NCBI GenBank assembly: GCA_052034525.1
Contig: JBPOIK010000053.1
Location: forward strand, 40,548 to 104,547
DNA: 64,000 bases
Direction: 5' to 3'
From: JAFGJQ01 sp052034525
GTDB lineage: Bacteria > Planctomycetota > Phycisphaerae > UBA1845
The translations under genes were made by a program, and so were the position numbers. Each line of letters begins with the position of its first letter. Position 1 is the stretch's first letter. Positions 51,764 through 60,758 of this stretch are shown piece after piece. A model generated the notes under the pieces. The model worked only from the letters and a program-made list of their open reading frames with translations, had not been told where the DNA came from and ran no database searches.

Positions 51764-53227
51764 ATGGCTCAGGATCATCACAACATCGGCCGCGTGACCC
51801 AGGTCATCGGATCGACGCTGGACGCGGAGTTTGCCGAGGATCGACTACCGGCGCTATACAACGCCCTGAAGGTCGAGGTGACCCGGCCCGTGCTGGGGGC
51901 CACGGAAACGGAAACCCTCTGGTGCGAGGTCGCCCAGCATCTGGGCGGCGGGCACGTGCGGGCCGTGGCCCTCGGCTCCACCGACGGCCTGCCCCGCGGG
52001 GCGGAAATCCTCGACACCGGCGAGCCGGTCAGCGTGCCCGTCGGCCCCGCCACGCTCGGCCGGGTCTTCAACCTGATCGGCGAACCGGTGGACGGACGCG
52101 GGCCCGTGCAGGCCGCGGAGCGCCGACCCATCCACCATCCTCCGCCCGCCTTTCCCGACCTGACGCCCAAAACGGAGATCATGGAAACCGGCATCAAGGT
52201 GATCGATCTGCTGGCTCCCTTCGTTCGCGGCGGCAAGATCGGGCTGTTCGGCGGCGCGGGACTGGGCAAGACCGTGGTCATCCAGGAGATGATTGCCCGG
52301 ATCGCCCGCGAGCACAGCGGATTCTCCGTCTTCGCCGGCGTCGGCGAACGCACCCGCGAAGGCAACGACCTGTGGCTGGAAATGCAGGAGGCCGAGTTCA
52401 AGGACGACAAGGGCAACGTCAAGAAGGTCATCGAGCATACGGCCATGGTCTTCGGGCAGATGAACGAGCCGCCGGGCGCCCGCCTGCGGGCGGCCCTGGC
52501 CGCCTTGACCATGGCGGAATACTTCCGCGACCAGTCTGGAGCGGACACGCTGCTTTTCGTGGACAACATCTTCCGCTTTTCCCAGGCGGGCTCCGAAGTG
52601 TCGGCGCTGCTGGGCCGGATGCCCTCCGCGGTCGGGTATCAGCCGACCCTGGCCACGGAAATGGGCGAACTGCAGGAGCGGATCACCTCCACGCGACAGG
52701 GAGCCGTGACCAGCGTGCAGGCCATCTACGTGCCGGCGGACGACCTGACGGACCCGGCCCCGGCCACCACCTTCACCCACCTGGATGCGTTCATCGTGCT
52801 CGAGCGGAGCATCAGCGAAAAGGGCATCTACCCGGCCATTGACCCGCTGGCCTCCTCGTCGCGGCTGTTGGATCCGCAGTACGTGGGAGAAGACCATTAC
52901 CGCATCGCACGGCGGGTGCAGACGATCCTCCAGCGATACAAGGAATTGCAGGATATCATCGCGATTCTCGGCGTGGACGAGTTGAGCGAAGAGGACAAGC
53001 TGGTTGTGTCGCGGGCCCGCAAGATCGAACGTTTCCTGTCACAGCCGTTCTACCTGGCCGAGCAGTTCACCGGCTTCCCCGGCAACTACACCCGGCTGGA
53101 AGACACGATCCGGTCGTTCGACGAGCTGTGTGACGGAAAATGGGACCACCTGCCCGAGCAGGCGTTCATGTATGTCGGCGGCATTGAGGAGGCGGCGGCC
53201 AAGGCGGAACGGTTGAAGGAGTCATAG
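51764..53227 (+). CDS. atpD: ATP synthase subunit beta
   Basis: 487 residues, the catalytic subunit. Walker A is GGAGLGKTVVIQEM (Leu for the usual Val), the catalytic Glu lies in GVGERTREGNDLW, Walker B in LLFVDNIFRFSQAG, and the DELSEED motif appears as DELSEEDKL near the end. The start at ATG 51764 after GGAGA gives MAQDHHNIGRVTQVIG; the open frame extends 119 codons upstream through the repeat insert but without homology. All catalytic residues are intact. Confidence 0.97.
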   Translation: MAQDHHNIGRVTQVIGSTLDAEFAEDRLPALYNALKVEVTRPVLGATETETLWCEVAQHLGGGHVRAVALGSTDGLPRGAEILDTGEPVSVPVGPATLGRVFNLIGEPVDGRGPVQAAERRPIHHPPPAFPDLTPKTEIMETGIKVIDLLAPFVRGGKIGLFGGAGLGKTVVIQEMIARIAREHSGFSVFAGVGERTREGNDLWLEMQEAEFKDDKGNVKKVIEHTAMVFGQMNEPPGARLRAALAALTMAEYFRDQSGADTLLFVDNIFRFSQAGSEVSALLGRMPSAVGYQPTLATEMGELQERITSTRQGAVTSVQAIYVPADDLTDPAPATTFTHLDAFIVLERSISEKGIYPAIDPLASSSRLLDPQYVGEDHYRIARRVQTILQRYKELQDIIAILGVDELSEEDKLVVSRARKIERFLSQPFYLAEQFTGFPGNYTRLEDTIRSFDELCDGKWDHLPEQAFMYVGGIEEAAAKAERLKES

Positions 53228-53282
53228 CCCGAGCCGATCGCCGGCGTCGGGCCGGCGCCCGGGACAGGCGGGGGTGAATCGC

Positions 53283-53687
53283 ATGCGTCTCAGACGGGTC
53301 GATTTCCAGTGTACGGTGACCACGCCGGACCGGCAGGTGTTTGATGCTCCCGTCGCGTTCGTTGCGCTGCCCGCGCACGACGGCGAGATCGGCCTGCTGC
53401 CCAACCGCGCGGCCCTGGTTTGCAAGCTGGGCATCGGCATTCTGCGCCTGGAAACCCGCGAAGGCCGCCTCGAGCGGGTGTTCGTCGACGGCGGTTTTGC
53501 CCAGATGCTGGACAATCACCTGGTCGTCCTGACTCAGCATGCCTGCAGGCCGGACGAAATCGACGCGGCGGCCGAACGGACCGCGCTGGAGCAGGCCCGC
53601 AACACGCGCGCCGTCGATCTCCGGGCCCAGGAGGACCGCCGCCGAACCATCGATCGAGCCACCGCCCGGCTGAAGTTGACGCAATAG
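53283..53687 (+). CDS. atpC: ATP synthase subunit epsilon
   Basis: 134 residues. The N-terminal beta sandwich has VTTPDRQVFDAPVAFVALPAHDGEIGLLPNRAALV (family pattern with G..GILPNHAP), and a C-terminal helical hairpin rich in Ala/Arg/Glu (EIDAAAERTALEQARNTRAV) can insert into alpha3beta3 to inhibit it. ATG 53283 is preferred over a GTG nine bases upstream because of the GGCGGGGG spacing. Last gene of the operon. Confidence 0.92.
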   Translation: MRLRRVDFQCTVTTPDRQVFDAPVAFVALPAHDGEIGLLPNRAALVCKLGIGILRLETREGRLERVFVDGGFAQMLDNHLVVLTQHACRPDEIDAAAERTALEQARNTRAVDLRAQEDRRRTIDRATARLKLTQ

Positions 53688-53765
53688 CCGTTTCTGCGGT
53701 ACGGTCACGGCGCCGGGCGTCCCGATCCGAAGGAAATCGGGCAGCCGGTCTCGGCGACAGGATCC

Positions 53766-55517
53766 ATGTCCCCTTCTACGATAGCGCGGATCACTCCCCG
53801 TCACCGCCACGGGTATCTCGCCTTCGCGATTGCCTGCATCGCGATCGGAGCGGTTTTTCGCATTGCGCTCGCGATTCGATGCGGGGTGGGCTACGACGAA
53901 GTCCTTGTCATGGCGACCGGACTGGAGGAATTGTCCGGCTCCGTCCGCGCGTTCCTGATCGATGTCCCCGTGCGGCGCAGCAATGCGATCACGCCGCTGT
54001 GGTGGTGGCTGCAGGCCGCCGCGGCCGCGCCGCTGGGTCCGGGATCGTTGCTCAGCCTTCGCCTGGCGCCCGTCATCCTGGGAGTGGCGACCCTCGTGCT
54101 GATTGCCTGGAAGGCGCCGCGCCGGCTGGGGCGCCGGTCGGCCGCCGTTCTTCTGCTGATCGTCTCCACGTCCGATGTGATGGCGCTCTGCAACGCCCGG
54201 GGGGAGTTTGCCGAATCGCTGCTCATGCTTCTGCTCTGGCCGGCCCTGCTTGGCGTGGGTGACCCTCGGAAACCCGTTCGCAAGGGCCTGCTCTGGCTTG
54301 TCATGTTGATGACGCATCTGGGAAAGGGGTTGTTCCTGGTGGGCGGGCTGGCGGCGGCGGAGCTCATACACCTGACGCTGCAACGCCCTCAGGCCCGATC
54401 GACGCGATCCTTCGGCTGTTCACTGGCCGTGGCGTTCCTGCCGACGGCGGCGTGGCTCTGGCTCGTTAACGCGCTGGCGTTCGCCGCCGGTCCGGTGAAA
54501 ACCGACGCTGGGACCGCAACTGATATCTGGCACGCCCTGACCAGAATCACAACGGACTACCAGACGACCAAGACCCATATGGTGGTCGACCCGTTCGCGG
54601 CCATGCAGGTGTATCTGGACGGCATGGTGTGGCCCGCAACCGTCCTGTGGGCCGTGCCCCTCCTGGCGGGCGCGGCGGCTTCTGTCATGCCCGTATTCCG
54701 CGGCGCCCGGCAGAGTCGTCGCTCTGTGTTCGCTGCCGGCCTCGTTCCGTGGATCGCGGTTGGCGCAGGACTCGTTATTGGCGGCGGAATGGTGGGCGCG
54801 CGGTTTCACTTGCTGTACTGGCCGGTCTTGTGGGTGATGGCCTCCATGGGACTGCAACGCATATGGCGGCGGCGCGGAGCCATCGTCGTTGCCGCGATAG
54901 CCTGGTCGCTGCACGTAACGCTTGCTTTTTCCTGGCGAAGCTGGATCGATCACACGCTTGGAGTGAGCGTCACCGGCATGGCGCTCGGTGCGGTGGTTCT
55001 GGCGGCGGCGATTCTGCAGGCAGTAACGATCCCGCAATTCCGCTTGTCCGCGAACCGATTCTCGTGTCAGGTTGCCGGCGCAGCGCTGCTGGCGATCGTG
55101 GCGGCGGCGAGTCTGCTGTGCTACGGCCCGGTTGCCTGGGGACCGGCCGCCCGATTCGAGCCCATGTGCACGGCCCAGCCCACCGCGGAGATGCTGTTGC
55201 TGGCGAGCATCGACGCATATCGCGGCCAGGGGCGGCCATGGCCGGGTCCGCACGGGCGCACACTCCGCGTGGATCTGGCCAACTTTCATCTGTTTTGCGA
55301 GAACCGGCAACCGCTTGACGTGGAACGGGCCATCGCATACCTCCGACAGGAGCTTCGCCACCGGCCGGACGATCCGCGGGCGTGGTTCTACCTCGGCCTG
55401 GGTTACCAGGAGGCCGGTGCCCCGGTCGATTGGGTTCGCCAGGCGTGGCAGCGAAGCTACGCGCTGGAACCGACCCCGATGGTCGCCGAGCGCTTGTCCG
55501 CCCTGCCGCCGGAGTAA
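53766..55517 (+). CDS. GT39/ArnT-like membrane glycosyltransferase candidate
   Basis: 583 residues. After the first span the motif RCGVGYDEVLVMATG has the Asp-Glu pair that marks GT-C glycosyltransferases of the PMT/ArnT kind in the first periplasmic loop. About ten to twelve membrane segments follow (LAPVILGVATLVLIAW, LVMLMTHLGKGLFLVGGL, FHLLYWPVLWVMASMGL and others). A soluble C-terminal end of about 120 residues has a TPR-like helix pair (DVERAIAYLRQELRHRPDDPRAWFYLGLGYQEAG). It would transfer a sugar from a lipid carrier to an exported acceptor. It follows atpC by 78 bases but is functionally unrelated. Confidence 0.75.
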   Translation: MSPSTIARITPRHRHGYLAFAIACIAIGAVFRIALAIRCGVGYDEVLVMATGLEELSGSVRAFLIDVPVRRSNAITPLWWWLQAAAAAPLGPGSLLSLRLAPVILGVATLVLIAWKAPRRLGRRSAAVLLLIVSTSDVMALCNARGEFAESLLMLLLWPALLGVGDPRKPVRKGLLWLVMLMTHLGKGLFLVGGLAAAELIHLTLQRPQARSTRSFGCSLAVAFLPTAAWLWLVNALAFAAGPVKTDAGTATDIWHALTRITTDYQTTKTHMVVDPFAAMQVYLDGMVWPATVLWAVPLLAGAAASVMPVFRGARQSRRSVFAAGLVPWIAVGAGLVIGGGMVGARFHLLYWPVLWVMASMGLQRIWRRRGAIVVAAIAWSLHVTLAFSWRSWIDHTLGVSVTGMALGAVVLAAAILQAVTIPQFRLSANRFSCQVAGAALLAIVAAASLLCYGPVAWGPAARFEPMCTAQPTAEMLLLASIDAYRGQGRPWPGPHGRTLRVDLANFHLFCENRQPLDVERAIAYLRQELRHRPDDPRAWFYLGLGYQEAGAPVDWVRQAWQRSYALEPTPMVAERLSALPPE

Positions 55518-55978
55518 CTCCCCGGGTCGTCGTGCACGAGCTGCGGCCGCCGGAAGCGTGGGGCCTTTCCGACGGGATTACCGTACGTCAGACGACGATG
55601 ATTCGGACGACGCTGCGTGATTCCTCGACTGTCATTGCCGTAGTGCAAACCGCTCCCGGTACCGCGTGCGCCCGCGTCGGCCCGCGCGGACGGCGGTTGG
55701 CTCCGGCACCGTTCCGCTCATCCACGGGGCCCCGCGCGTTCTGTGGGCTTTGGCATGGTCATCCGTTCCGCCATGACGGCCGGGGGCGACCGCGACCGAG
55801 AACGCACGAACCGGGGTCGGAGACTTCGCGTTTGGGCGGCCCTCCGCCGATGACTCGCGGCGGCGGCGTTCCGGGTGGCCGTCTCGGGCGGTTCCTTCCG
55901 CGGACGGGTCGCTCCGGTTGCCATCCGGCGGTCTTACGGGTACCGTCTATTGCCGTCGGTTTCGTCTCGAAGCCGCCC
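55518..55978. other. Gene-free stretch upstream of the tRNA
   Basis: About 460 bases. I see only GC-rich chance frames, no clear promoter for the tRNA and no repeats. Confidence 0.5.
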
Positions 55979-56051
55979 GCCACTGTAGCTCAGCCGGTAG
56001 AGCAGCGGTTTTGTAAACCGCAGGTCGTCGGTTCGAATCCGACCGGTGGCT
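55979..56051 (+). tRNA. tRNA-Thr (anticodon UGU)
   Basis: 73 bases folding into a full cloverleaf. The acceptor stem is GCCACTG with CGGTGGC (one G-T pair) and the discriminator base is T. The D arm is AGCTCAGCCGGTAGAGC, the anticodon stem-loop GCGGT-TTTGTAA-ACCGC with anticodon TGT, and the T arm GTCGG-TTCGAAT-CCGAC. CCA is not encoded. It reads ACA and related Thr codons. An integrase pseudogene begins 120 bases downstream, so the 3' end is the likely attachment site of a lost element. Confidence 0.97.
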
Positions 56052-56171
56052 GTTACGACAAACCCAGCCGACCCCGTGGGTTACGGGAACCTGCCGACCG
56101 TCGGCAGTGCTGCCTGAAACGCGTTTTCGCGCGGTTTTACACCGCGCAACGCCGAACAGGACGCACTTCCG

Positions 56172-56980
56172 ATGCCTAGGAAAGCAGGTACTCCGGCCTA
56201 CCGTCAGCGCGATTCTCAAGCACTGGTGACCCTGACGGATGCCGTTTCGCGGCGCCGCCGTGATTATCGTCTTGGAGCCTACGTCACGCTGCGGAACCGG
56301 GAACAATACCACTGTCTCACCGCCGAGTGGGAGGCGGCCGGCCGGCGCTTTCCCGCCGCCTTCATCGAAGATCCCGGTGCGGCCAACCCACACGCCCTCA
56401 CCATCGCAGAGGTCGTCCGCGACTCCTGCCGGTGGGCCGAGCAGTCATATGACGAGGGCGAGTACCGCTCGTTCGTGCTGCGCCTCCGCCTGCTTCTGAA
56501 GTTCTACGGCCGCCCGCGGCCCAGGAGCTGGTGTCCGTGACTGTCCACCTGGTACTGTGCGCGCTCGAGCCCCTGAAGCGAGGTCACACGTCTGCCCGCG
56601 AGCATCCGAGAGTGGGTCCAGCGCCAGCGGACATGGTCGACGCGGTGCGGCCCTTCCTCAGCAAGTCGGCCCGAGAGTTTGCCGAGTTGCAACTGGTCAC
56701 AGGCGCTCGGGCCGGGGAGTTGATTGAGCAGCGTGTGTGCGACATCGAGGTCGACGAGCAGACCGGCGTGTGGTCCTACTGGCCGCCGAAGCACAAGAAC
56801 GCTCATCGTGAACACGAGCGGGTCATCTACTTCGGCCCTCGGGCTCAGGATATCCTCCAGCCGTTCCGGACGGAACGGGCCGAGACGGACCACCTATTCA
56901 GCCCGGCCGAGGCGGAGGCGGATCGGCGTGAGGAGCGACGTGCACAGCGGACCACGCCCACCGCTGGATGGGGAAGGAGG
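56172..56980 (+). pseudogene. Tyrosine integrase remnant (planctomycetal type)
   Basis: Two frames together resemble one integrase. The first (56172-56540) has the N-terminal MPRKAGTPAYRQR, then YVTLRNREQYHCLTAEW and a SAM-like core-binding part ending at KFYGRP. The second (from about 56531, another frame) continues with DMVDAVRPFLSKSAREFAEL, LVTGARAGELIEQRVCDIEV, HREHERVIYFGPRAQDIL and FSPAEAEADRREERRAQR. A stretch of some 60 residues is missing between them. The first catalytic Arg (GARAGEL) is there, but the HxxR and Tyr part is lost; the frame runs into unrelated sequence. It is a dead integrase beside tRNA-Thr. Confidence 0.8.
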
Positions 56981-56988
56981 GAAGAGTC

Positions 56989-57024
56989 TGAGGGGGGAAC
57001 CTTGGGGCTATGGTTCCCCCCTCA
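56989..57024. terminator. Perfect 13-bp hairpin after the integrase remnant
   Basis: TGAGGGGGGAACC / GGTTCCCCCCTCA around a 10-base loop. There is no T run. It could be a terminator or the end of a mobile element; it marks the point where integrase homology stops. Confidence 0.55.
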
Positions 57025-57378
57025 GGGGCCCCCGACAAACCGTCACGATACCGGAACGCCTGATTGTCTCACGTGCTGTGAAACAGTATACCTCGCGCCT
57101 TCGTGATGACTGAACAAACCCCTCGGAATTGCTCCCGTTGCAATGTTCTCCGAAGATGCCCTGCGTCGACTCCAAGACAACGAGATCCAGAAGCCACTCT
57201 GGTACCTGTTGGAGGGGGCGTTTCAGCCGTCGGGGCCGGAGAAAATTCGGAATGATGATTGGCGCAAAAGAAAGGGTGGGTGGCGCGACTATAATATTGA
57301 ACCACCGTCCGGCGGCACAGCCAGGTGGAGGTCAAATGGGAAATCTCGGTTAACCGGCCCAATCAGGCCACAGGAAAG

Positions 57379-58410
57379 ATGAAGATGAAGCAAATGCTGA
57401 TAAGCCTCGGAGCGGTATTGGCGGCGGCCGGCCTCTGGACCCACTCACAGTCGGCGCCCCAGAAGGCGGACAATGATTCTGTTGAAGCCCGGCCGAAGGC
57501 TCGCCACTCTGCCGGCACGGCCGAAGGATTCATCACCGATTTCGAGCGTGCCCGGAAGGAGGCCGCCACGCTCAAGCGGCCGATTTTTGCGTTATTTACG
57601 GGCAGCGACTGGTGCCCGCTGTGCGCGAAGCTTCAGGAGCAGATCATCAATACCGACGCGTTCAGGAAGTATGCCGCCGCGAATCTCGTTTTGTTTGAGG
57701 CCGATTTCCCCCGGCAGCGGCAATTGTCCGAAGAGCTGCGGAAACAGAACGAGGCACTGGCTGAAAAGTACGAGATTGCCGGCTTTCCAACCGTCTTGCT
57801 GCTGGACGCTTCGGGCGCGATCAAGGCAACGACCGGCTATCGTTTGGAGGATGCGGAGAGCTATGTCGCGGAGCTCAAGCGCGCGGTGGAACTCGGGGAA
57901 GCTCAGGGATCGTCGGGCCCGCCCCTGGTTTGCGGCTACGCCGCGAAGCAGCGTATCGACTACCAGTCCGTCGCACCGGGCGGCTTTGAGGCCATGCTCG
58001 GGTTGGAGGAGTATGTGCGTCAGTCCGGGCTCGAACACAACCTGGTCGAGCTTGTGAGGGCGCGCGTATCGCAGATTAACGGCTGCGCGTACTGTCTCGA
58101 CATGCACACCAAGGATGCGCGGGCCAACGCGGAGACCGAGCAGCGTCTCTTCCTGCTGCCGGTGTGGCGTGAGGCGCCCTGTTATACTGACCGCGAACGG
58201 GCGGCGCTGGCATGGGCCGAGGCGGTCACCGTGATTTCACAAAACGAAGTTCCCGACAAGTTGTATACCGAAATGCGCCGCTACTTCAGTGAGAAGGAGC
58301 TGGTGGATCTCACCTTCGCGATTGTCTCCATCAATGGATGGAATCGTCTGTCCGTGACCACGCGCGCGCCCGTTGGGACCTACCAGCCGGCGGCCGCGAA
58401 ATCTCAGTGA
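57379..58410 (+). CDS. Secreted thioredoxin-AhpD (CMD) fusion protein
   Basis: 343 residues. The start is ATG 57379 or 57385, both after AGGAAAG. A signal peptide (MLISLGAVLAAAGLW) is followed by a thioredoxin-7-like domain: RPIFALFTGSDWCPLC with CPLC at residues 79-82, and cis-Pro in AGFPTVLLLD near 137. From about residue 185 a carboxymuconolactone-decarboxylase/AhpD domain follows: GFEAMLGLEEYVRQSGLEHNLVELV, then QINGCAYCLDMHTKDAR with the redox CAYC at 236-239 and the nearby His. AhpD-type domains reduce peroxides or peroxiredoxin partners, so the fusion may join thiol reduction with peroxide detoxification outside the cytoplasm. Both redox pairs are intact. Confidence 0.85.
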   Translation: MKMKQMLISLGAVLAAAGLWTHSQSAPQKADNDSVEARPKARHSAGTAEGFITDFERARKEAATLKRPIFALFTGSDWCPLCAKLQEQIINTDAFRKYAAANLVLFEADFPRQRQLSEELRKQNEALAEKYEIAGFPTVLLLDASGAIKATTGYRLEDAESYVAELKRAVELGEAQGSSGPPLVCGYAAKQRIDYQSVAPGGFEAMLGLEEYVRQSGLEHNLVELVRARVSQINGCAYCLDMHTKDARANAETEQRLFLLPVWREAPCYTDRERAALAWAEAVTVISQNEVPDKLYTEMRRYFSEKELVDLTFAIVSINGWNRLSVTTRAPVGTYQPAAAKSQ

Positions 58411-58677
58411 TTAGGAGCACTGCGTCAAAGGGCTATTCAGTTGAGTCCAGTGAATCCCTGCTTCTTGTGGTGCGATCCGGCGCGGACGTGCTTGATCAGG
58501 TTCTTATACGGCACAGGCTCCACGACAACGGTCTGCTGCTTCCGCAGGTACTCCCGACAGGCATTCTCGCTGCGGAGCCGCCGCCCGAACTCCAGCCGCT
58601 TGCGCGGGGAATCTCCGTCCATTCCGCGATACACTGCGATGGCCCTACTGGAGTCAAACGAATAGCCCTTCTACGTT

Positions 58678-59514
58678 ATGGACCGTCAGGAACAGATCAA
58701 CCAGGCGATTCGCTTCCGGGCGCTACACGACCGCCGGCAGGTCCTGCTGCTGCCCAATGCCTGGGACGCGGGCAGCGCGCGGGTCTTCGCCGAGCTGGGC
58801 TTTGCGGCCATCGCCACGACCAGCGGCGGGGTGGCCTGGTCGCTGGGATACCCCGATGGCGAGCGAGCGCCGCTGGGCGAGGTTATCGCGGCCATACGAC
58901 GGATCGTCCGGGTGACCCGGTTGCCGGTTACGGCGGATATGGAGGCCGGTTACGGGGATACGCCGGAGGCGGTGGCCACCTGTACGCGAGCCGCCATTGA
59001 CGCAGGGGTAGCCGGCATCAACCTCGAAGATGGCATTCGGCATCTGGCGTTGCGCGATGTCGAAGACGCGGCGCGGCGGATTGCGGCCGCCCGCGAAACG
59101 GCGATGGCGACAGGCGTACCGATCGTGATCAATGCCCGCATCGATGTCTGGGTCGTCAATCAGCGGATGCCTGGGGCGGATCGGCTCGACGAGGCGGTTC
59201 GCCGGGCCCGTGCCTACCTGGCTGCCGGCGCGGACTGCGTTTATCCGATCGGCCTGGCCGACGTTGATACCATTGCGGCTTTCGTTGCCGCCATCAACGC
59301 CCCGCTCAATATCGGCGCGCGGCCTGGCCTGCCCGACCTTGCCGAGCTCGGCCGGATTGGGGTGGCGCGAGTCAGCATGGCCACTCGCTTGGCTTCGCTG
59401 GCGCTATCAGCCGTGCGCGACGCGGCCGACGCCGCGCTCCGCACCGGTCGCTTCGAGACTCTCGCCGCGCCATTCGGCTATCCCGACATACAACGACTTT
59501 TCACGCCGCAGTGA
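58678..59514 (+). CDS. Isocitrate lyase/PEP mutase family enzyme
   Basis: 278 residues, one TIM barrel. LLLPNAWDAGSARVFAELGFAAIATTSGGVAWSLGYPDG is the family N-terminus, LPVTADMEAGYGDTPEAV and GINLEDG hold the Mg2+-binding Asp and Glu, and VINARIDVW the conserved NAR. It lacks the KKCGH catalytic Cys loop of true isocitrate lyase and of methylisocitrate lyase. It therefore fits the large group of oxaloacetate hydrolase/PEP-mutase relatives whose substrate is usually an alpha-keto acid. The ribosome site is weak. Neighbours give no pathway hint. Confidence 0.85.
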   Translation: MDRQEQINQAIRFRALHDRRQVLLLPNAWDAGSARVFAELGFAAIATTSGGVAWSLGYPDGERAPLGEVIAAIRRIVRVTRLPVTADMEAGYGDTPEAVATCTRAAIDAGVAGINLEDGIRHLALRDVEDAARRIAAARETAMATGVPIVINARIDVWVVNQRMPGADRLDEAVRRARAYLAAGADCVYPIGLADVDTIAAFVAAINAPLNIGARPGLPDLAELGRIGVARVSMATRLASLALSAVRDAADAALRTGRFETLAAPFGYPDIQRLFTPQ

Positions 59515-59679
59515 CGGGCCTCGGGCCGGAAGGTCCGCCGGCCTGGGCGCGAAGAAAACCGGGCAGCGCGGTGAATTGCACCTGGCGCCGAATGGTGGCG
59601 GCGCTGGAGGCAGGCGGCCTGAACGGGAGGCCATATTGCCGGCGACCACCCGAGTTCGGGCCGGCGGTTCGGCTTTTCC

Positions 59680-59821
59680 GATCACGCGAGGAATCGGGCT
59701 GGCCCCGTTCGTCCACCTGCGCGACGTCATCGCCCGCCTTCCCCGCGGCGAGCATCCCGCCTCGCTCCTGCCCGCGCTCTGGAAGGCCGAGCAACTCGCC
59801 TGCGGCGCCCCCGTCTCCTGA
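59680..59821 (+). pseudogene. IS66-type transposase C-terminal remnant
   Basis: The frame ending at 59821 reads ITRGIGLAPFVHLRDVIARLPRGEHPASLLPALW. This is the pattern of the small C-terminal domain of IS66 transposases (G.DPF.YLRDVLARLP....LLP..W). No catalytic core is present upstream, and the surrounding 59515-59950 has no other gene. It is debris of an insertion sequence. Confidence 0.55.
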
Positions 59822-59950
59822 TCCCTTCCACGGCCCTTCGCCCACTCACACCGGGCAGATTGTCCCGGTCTACACGACGAAGCGCTTACAATCGACCGCC
59901 ACAGGCACGGAGGGAGGCCGTGGGATGTGGGGGGACCGGTCGGGCGAGTC

Positions 59951-60553
59951 CTACCTGTCCCGCGGGTCCGATCCGCCGCTTCCGCCCCCCGCGCCTGCCC
60001 TGCGCCTTTGGCGCTGGCGGTACATCCGCTCGGTGAATCCGCCTTCCGACGAGAACTGTTCTTCCAGTGTCTGCAACTGCCGGCCAAGCAGATAGCTCGC
60101 CTGCTGAATCAGGCAGATCAGGGTGTTCGCGGCCGCCTCCGCAGATGCCTGCCGCACGGCGTAGGGGTCTTGCAACTCCAGTTGGCCCAGTTCTTCCGCG
60201 CGGTACTTTGTCCGGACGGCCAGCGCTTGCGGCGCGTTTTTGTGCCAGACGGGCAGGCCGCGCTGCCGCAGGAAGTCTTCGTAGTCCAGCAGCAGTTCTT
60301 CCAGGCTGGCCCGGGCCACGCCCGTGAGCTTCAGTTCGGTTTTCTTCGACGTGGCGGAGGCCATGCTGCCCTCCGCGATGTTCTGCACGCCGCTGCGTGC
60401 GGCCTGCACCATCTGGTCGTGCGTGCGCGATCGCTTGTCGATGAAGCGGTCGCAGAACACGATGGTGGCGTCGTAGACGATCCTGGCCGTCTGGAAGCTG
60501 CGCAGCTTGCGGTAGCCCCCGTGCGGCTGGATCAGGTCGCCCTTTCCGTGCAT
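59951..60553 (-). CDS. Four-helix-bundle protein (S23/IVP family)
   Basis: 200 residues from ATG 60553, which follows AAGGAG by 8 bases. The family signature is visible: LRSFQTARIVYDATIVFCDRFI, QMVQAARSGVQNIAEGSMASATSKKTELKLTGVARASLEELLLDYEDFL. It is the bacterial four-helix-bundle family first seen as intervening sequences in 23S rRNA genes. A longer C-terminal region has two more helices (EAAANTLICLIQQASYLLGRQLQTLEEQF), and a Gly/Ser/Arg tail. In planctomycetes such genes often sit in type I restriction operons, as here after hsdS. Role unknown; RNA or protein scaffolding is guessed. Confidence 0.85.
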   Translation of the reverse strand: MHGKGDLIQPHGGYRKLRSFQTARIVYDATIVFCDRFIDKRSRTHDQMVQAARSGVQNIAEGSMASATSKKTELKLTGVARASLEELLLDYEDFLRQRGLPVWHKNAPQALAVRTKYRAEELGQLELQDPYAVRQASAEAAANTLICLIQQASYLLGRQLQTLEEQFSSEGGFTERMYRQRQRRRAGAGGGSGGSDPRDR

Positions 60554-60591
60554 TCGATGGCTCCTTCGGCGGTTGTCTTGTTTCGGGACCC

Positions 60592-60690
60592 GTCTGACCG
60601 GTCGGACCCGTCGGACAAGTCTGACGCTTCTGACACGTTCGACCCGTCCAACCCGTCTGACCCGTGGGCCAGGTCTGACCCGTCCGACAC
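60592..60690. repeat. Tandem 9-bp repeats upstream of the four-helix-bundle gene
   Basis: Eleven consecutive units close to GTCTGACCC (variants GTCGGACCC, GTCCGACAC, GTTCGACCC), without length changes. They lie 39 bases upstream of the ATG at 60553, in the gap to hsdS. The period of 9 keeps frames open on both strands, which creates long but meaningless Thr/Arg- or Val/Arg-rich frames. Confidence 0.9.
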
Positions 60691-60758
60691 GTTGCCTCAC
60701 CGGCTCCCATGGTCTGCTGCTCTGCCGTCCTGGCCGGAGGCCGGCGGCTCCGGCCGGC

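Noticed and set aside
57143..57382. 79-codon plus-strand frame after the integrase remnant
   Set aside because: The first 30 residues look protein-like, but there is no ribosome site and it runs into the leader of the next gene; probably debris.
58437..58634. 65-codon minus-strand frame (GTG start) between the Trx-AhpD fusion and the PEP mutase relative
   Set aside because: It looks protein-like (SPRKRLEFGRRLRSENACREYL) and might be a fragment of a larger gene, but it has no ribosome site or homology I can name.
59951..60553. rRNA intervening sequence, because the protein is of the S23 family
   Set aside because: No 23S rRNA sequence flanks it; the gene lies in a restriction operon.
60571..60700. 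CRISPR array
   Set aside because: The units are 9 bases and directly adjacent, without spacers, and no cas gene is present.
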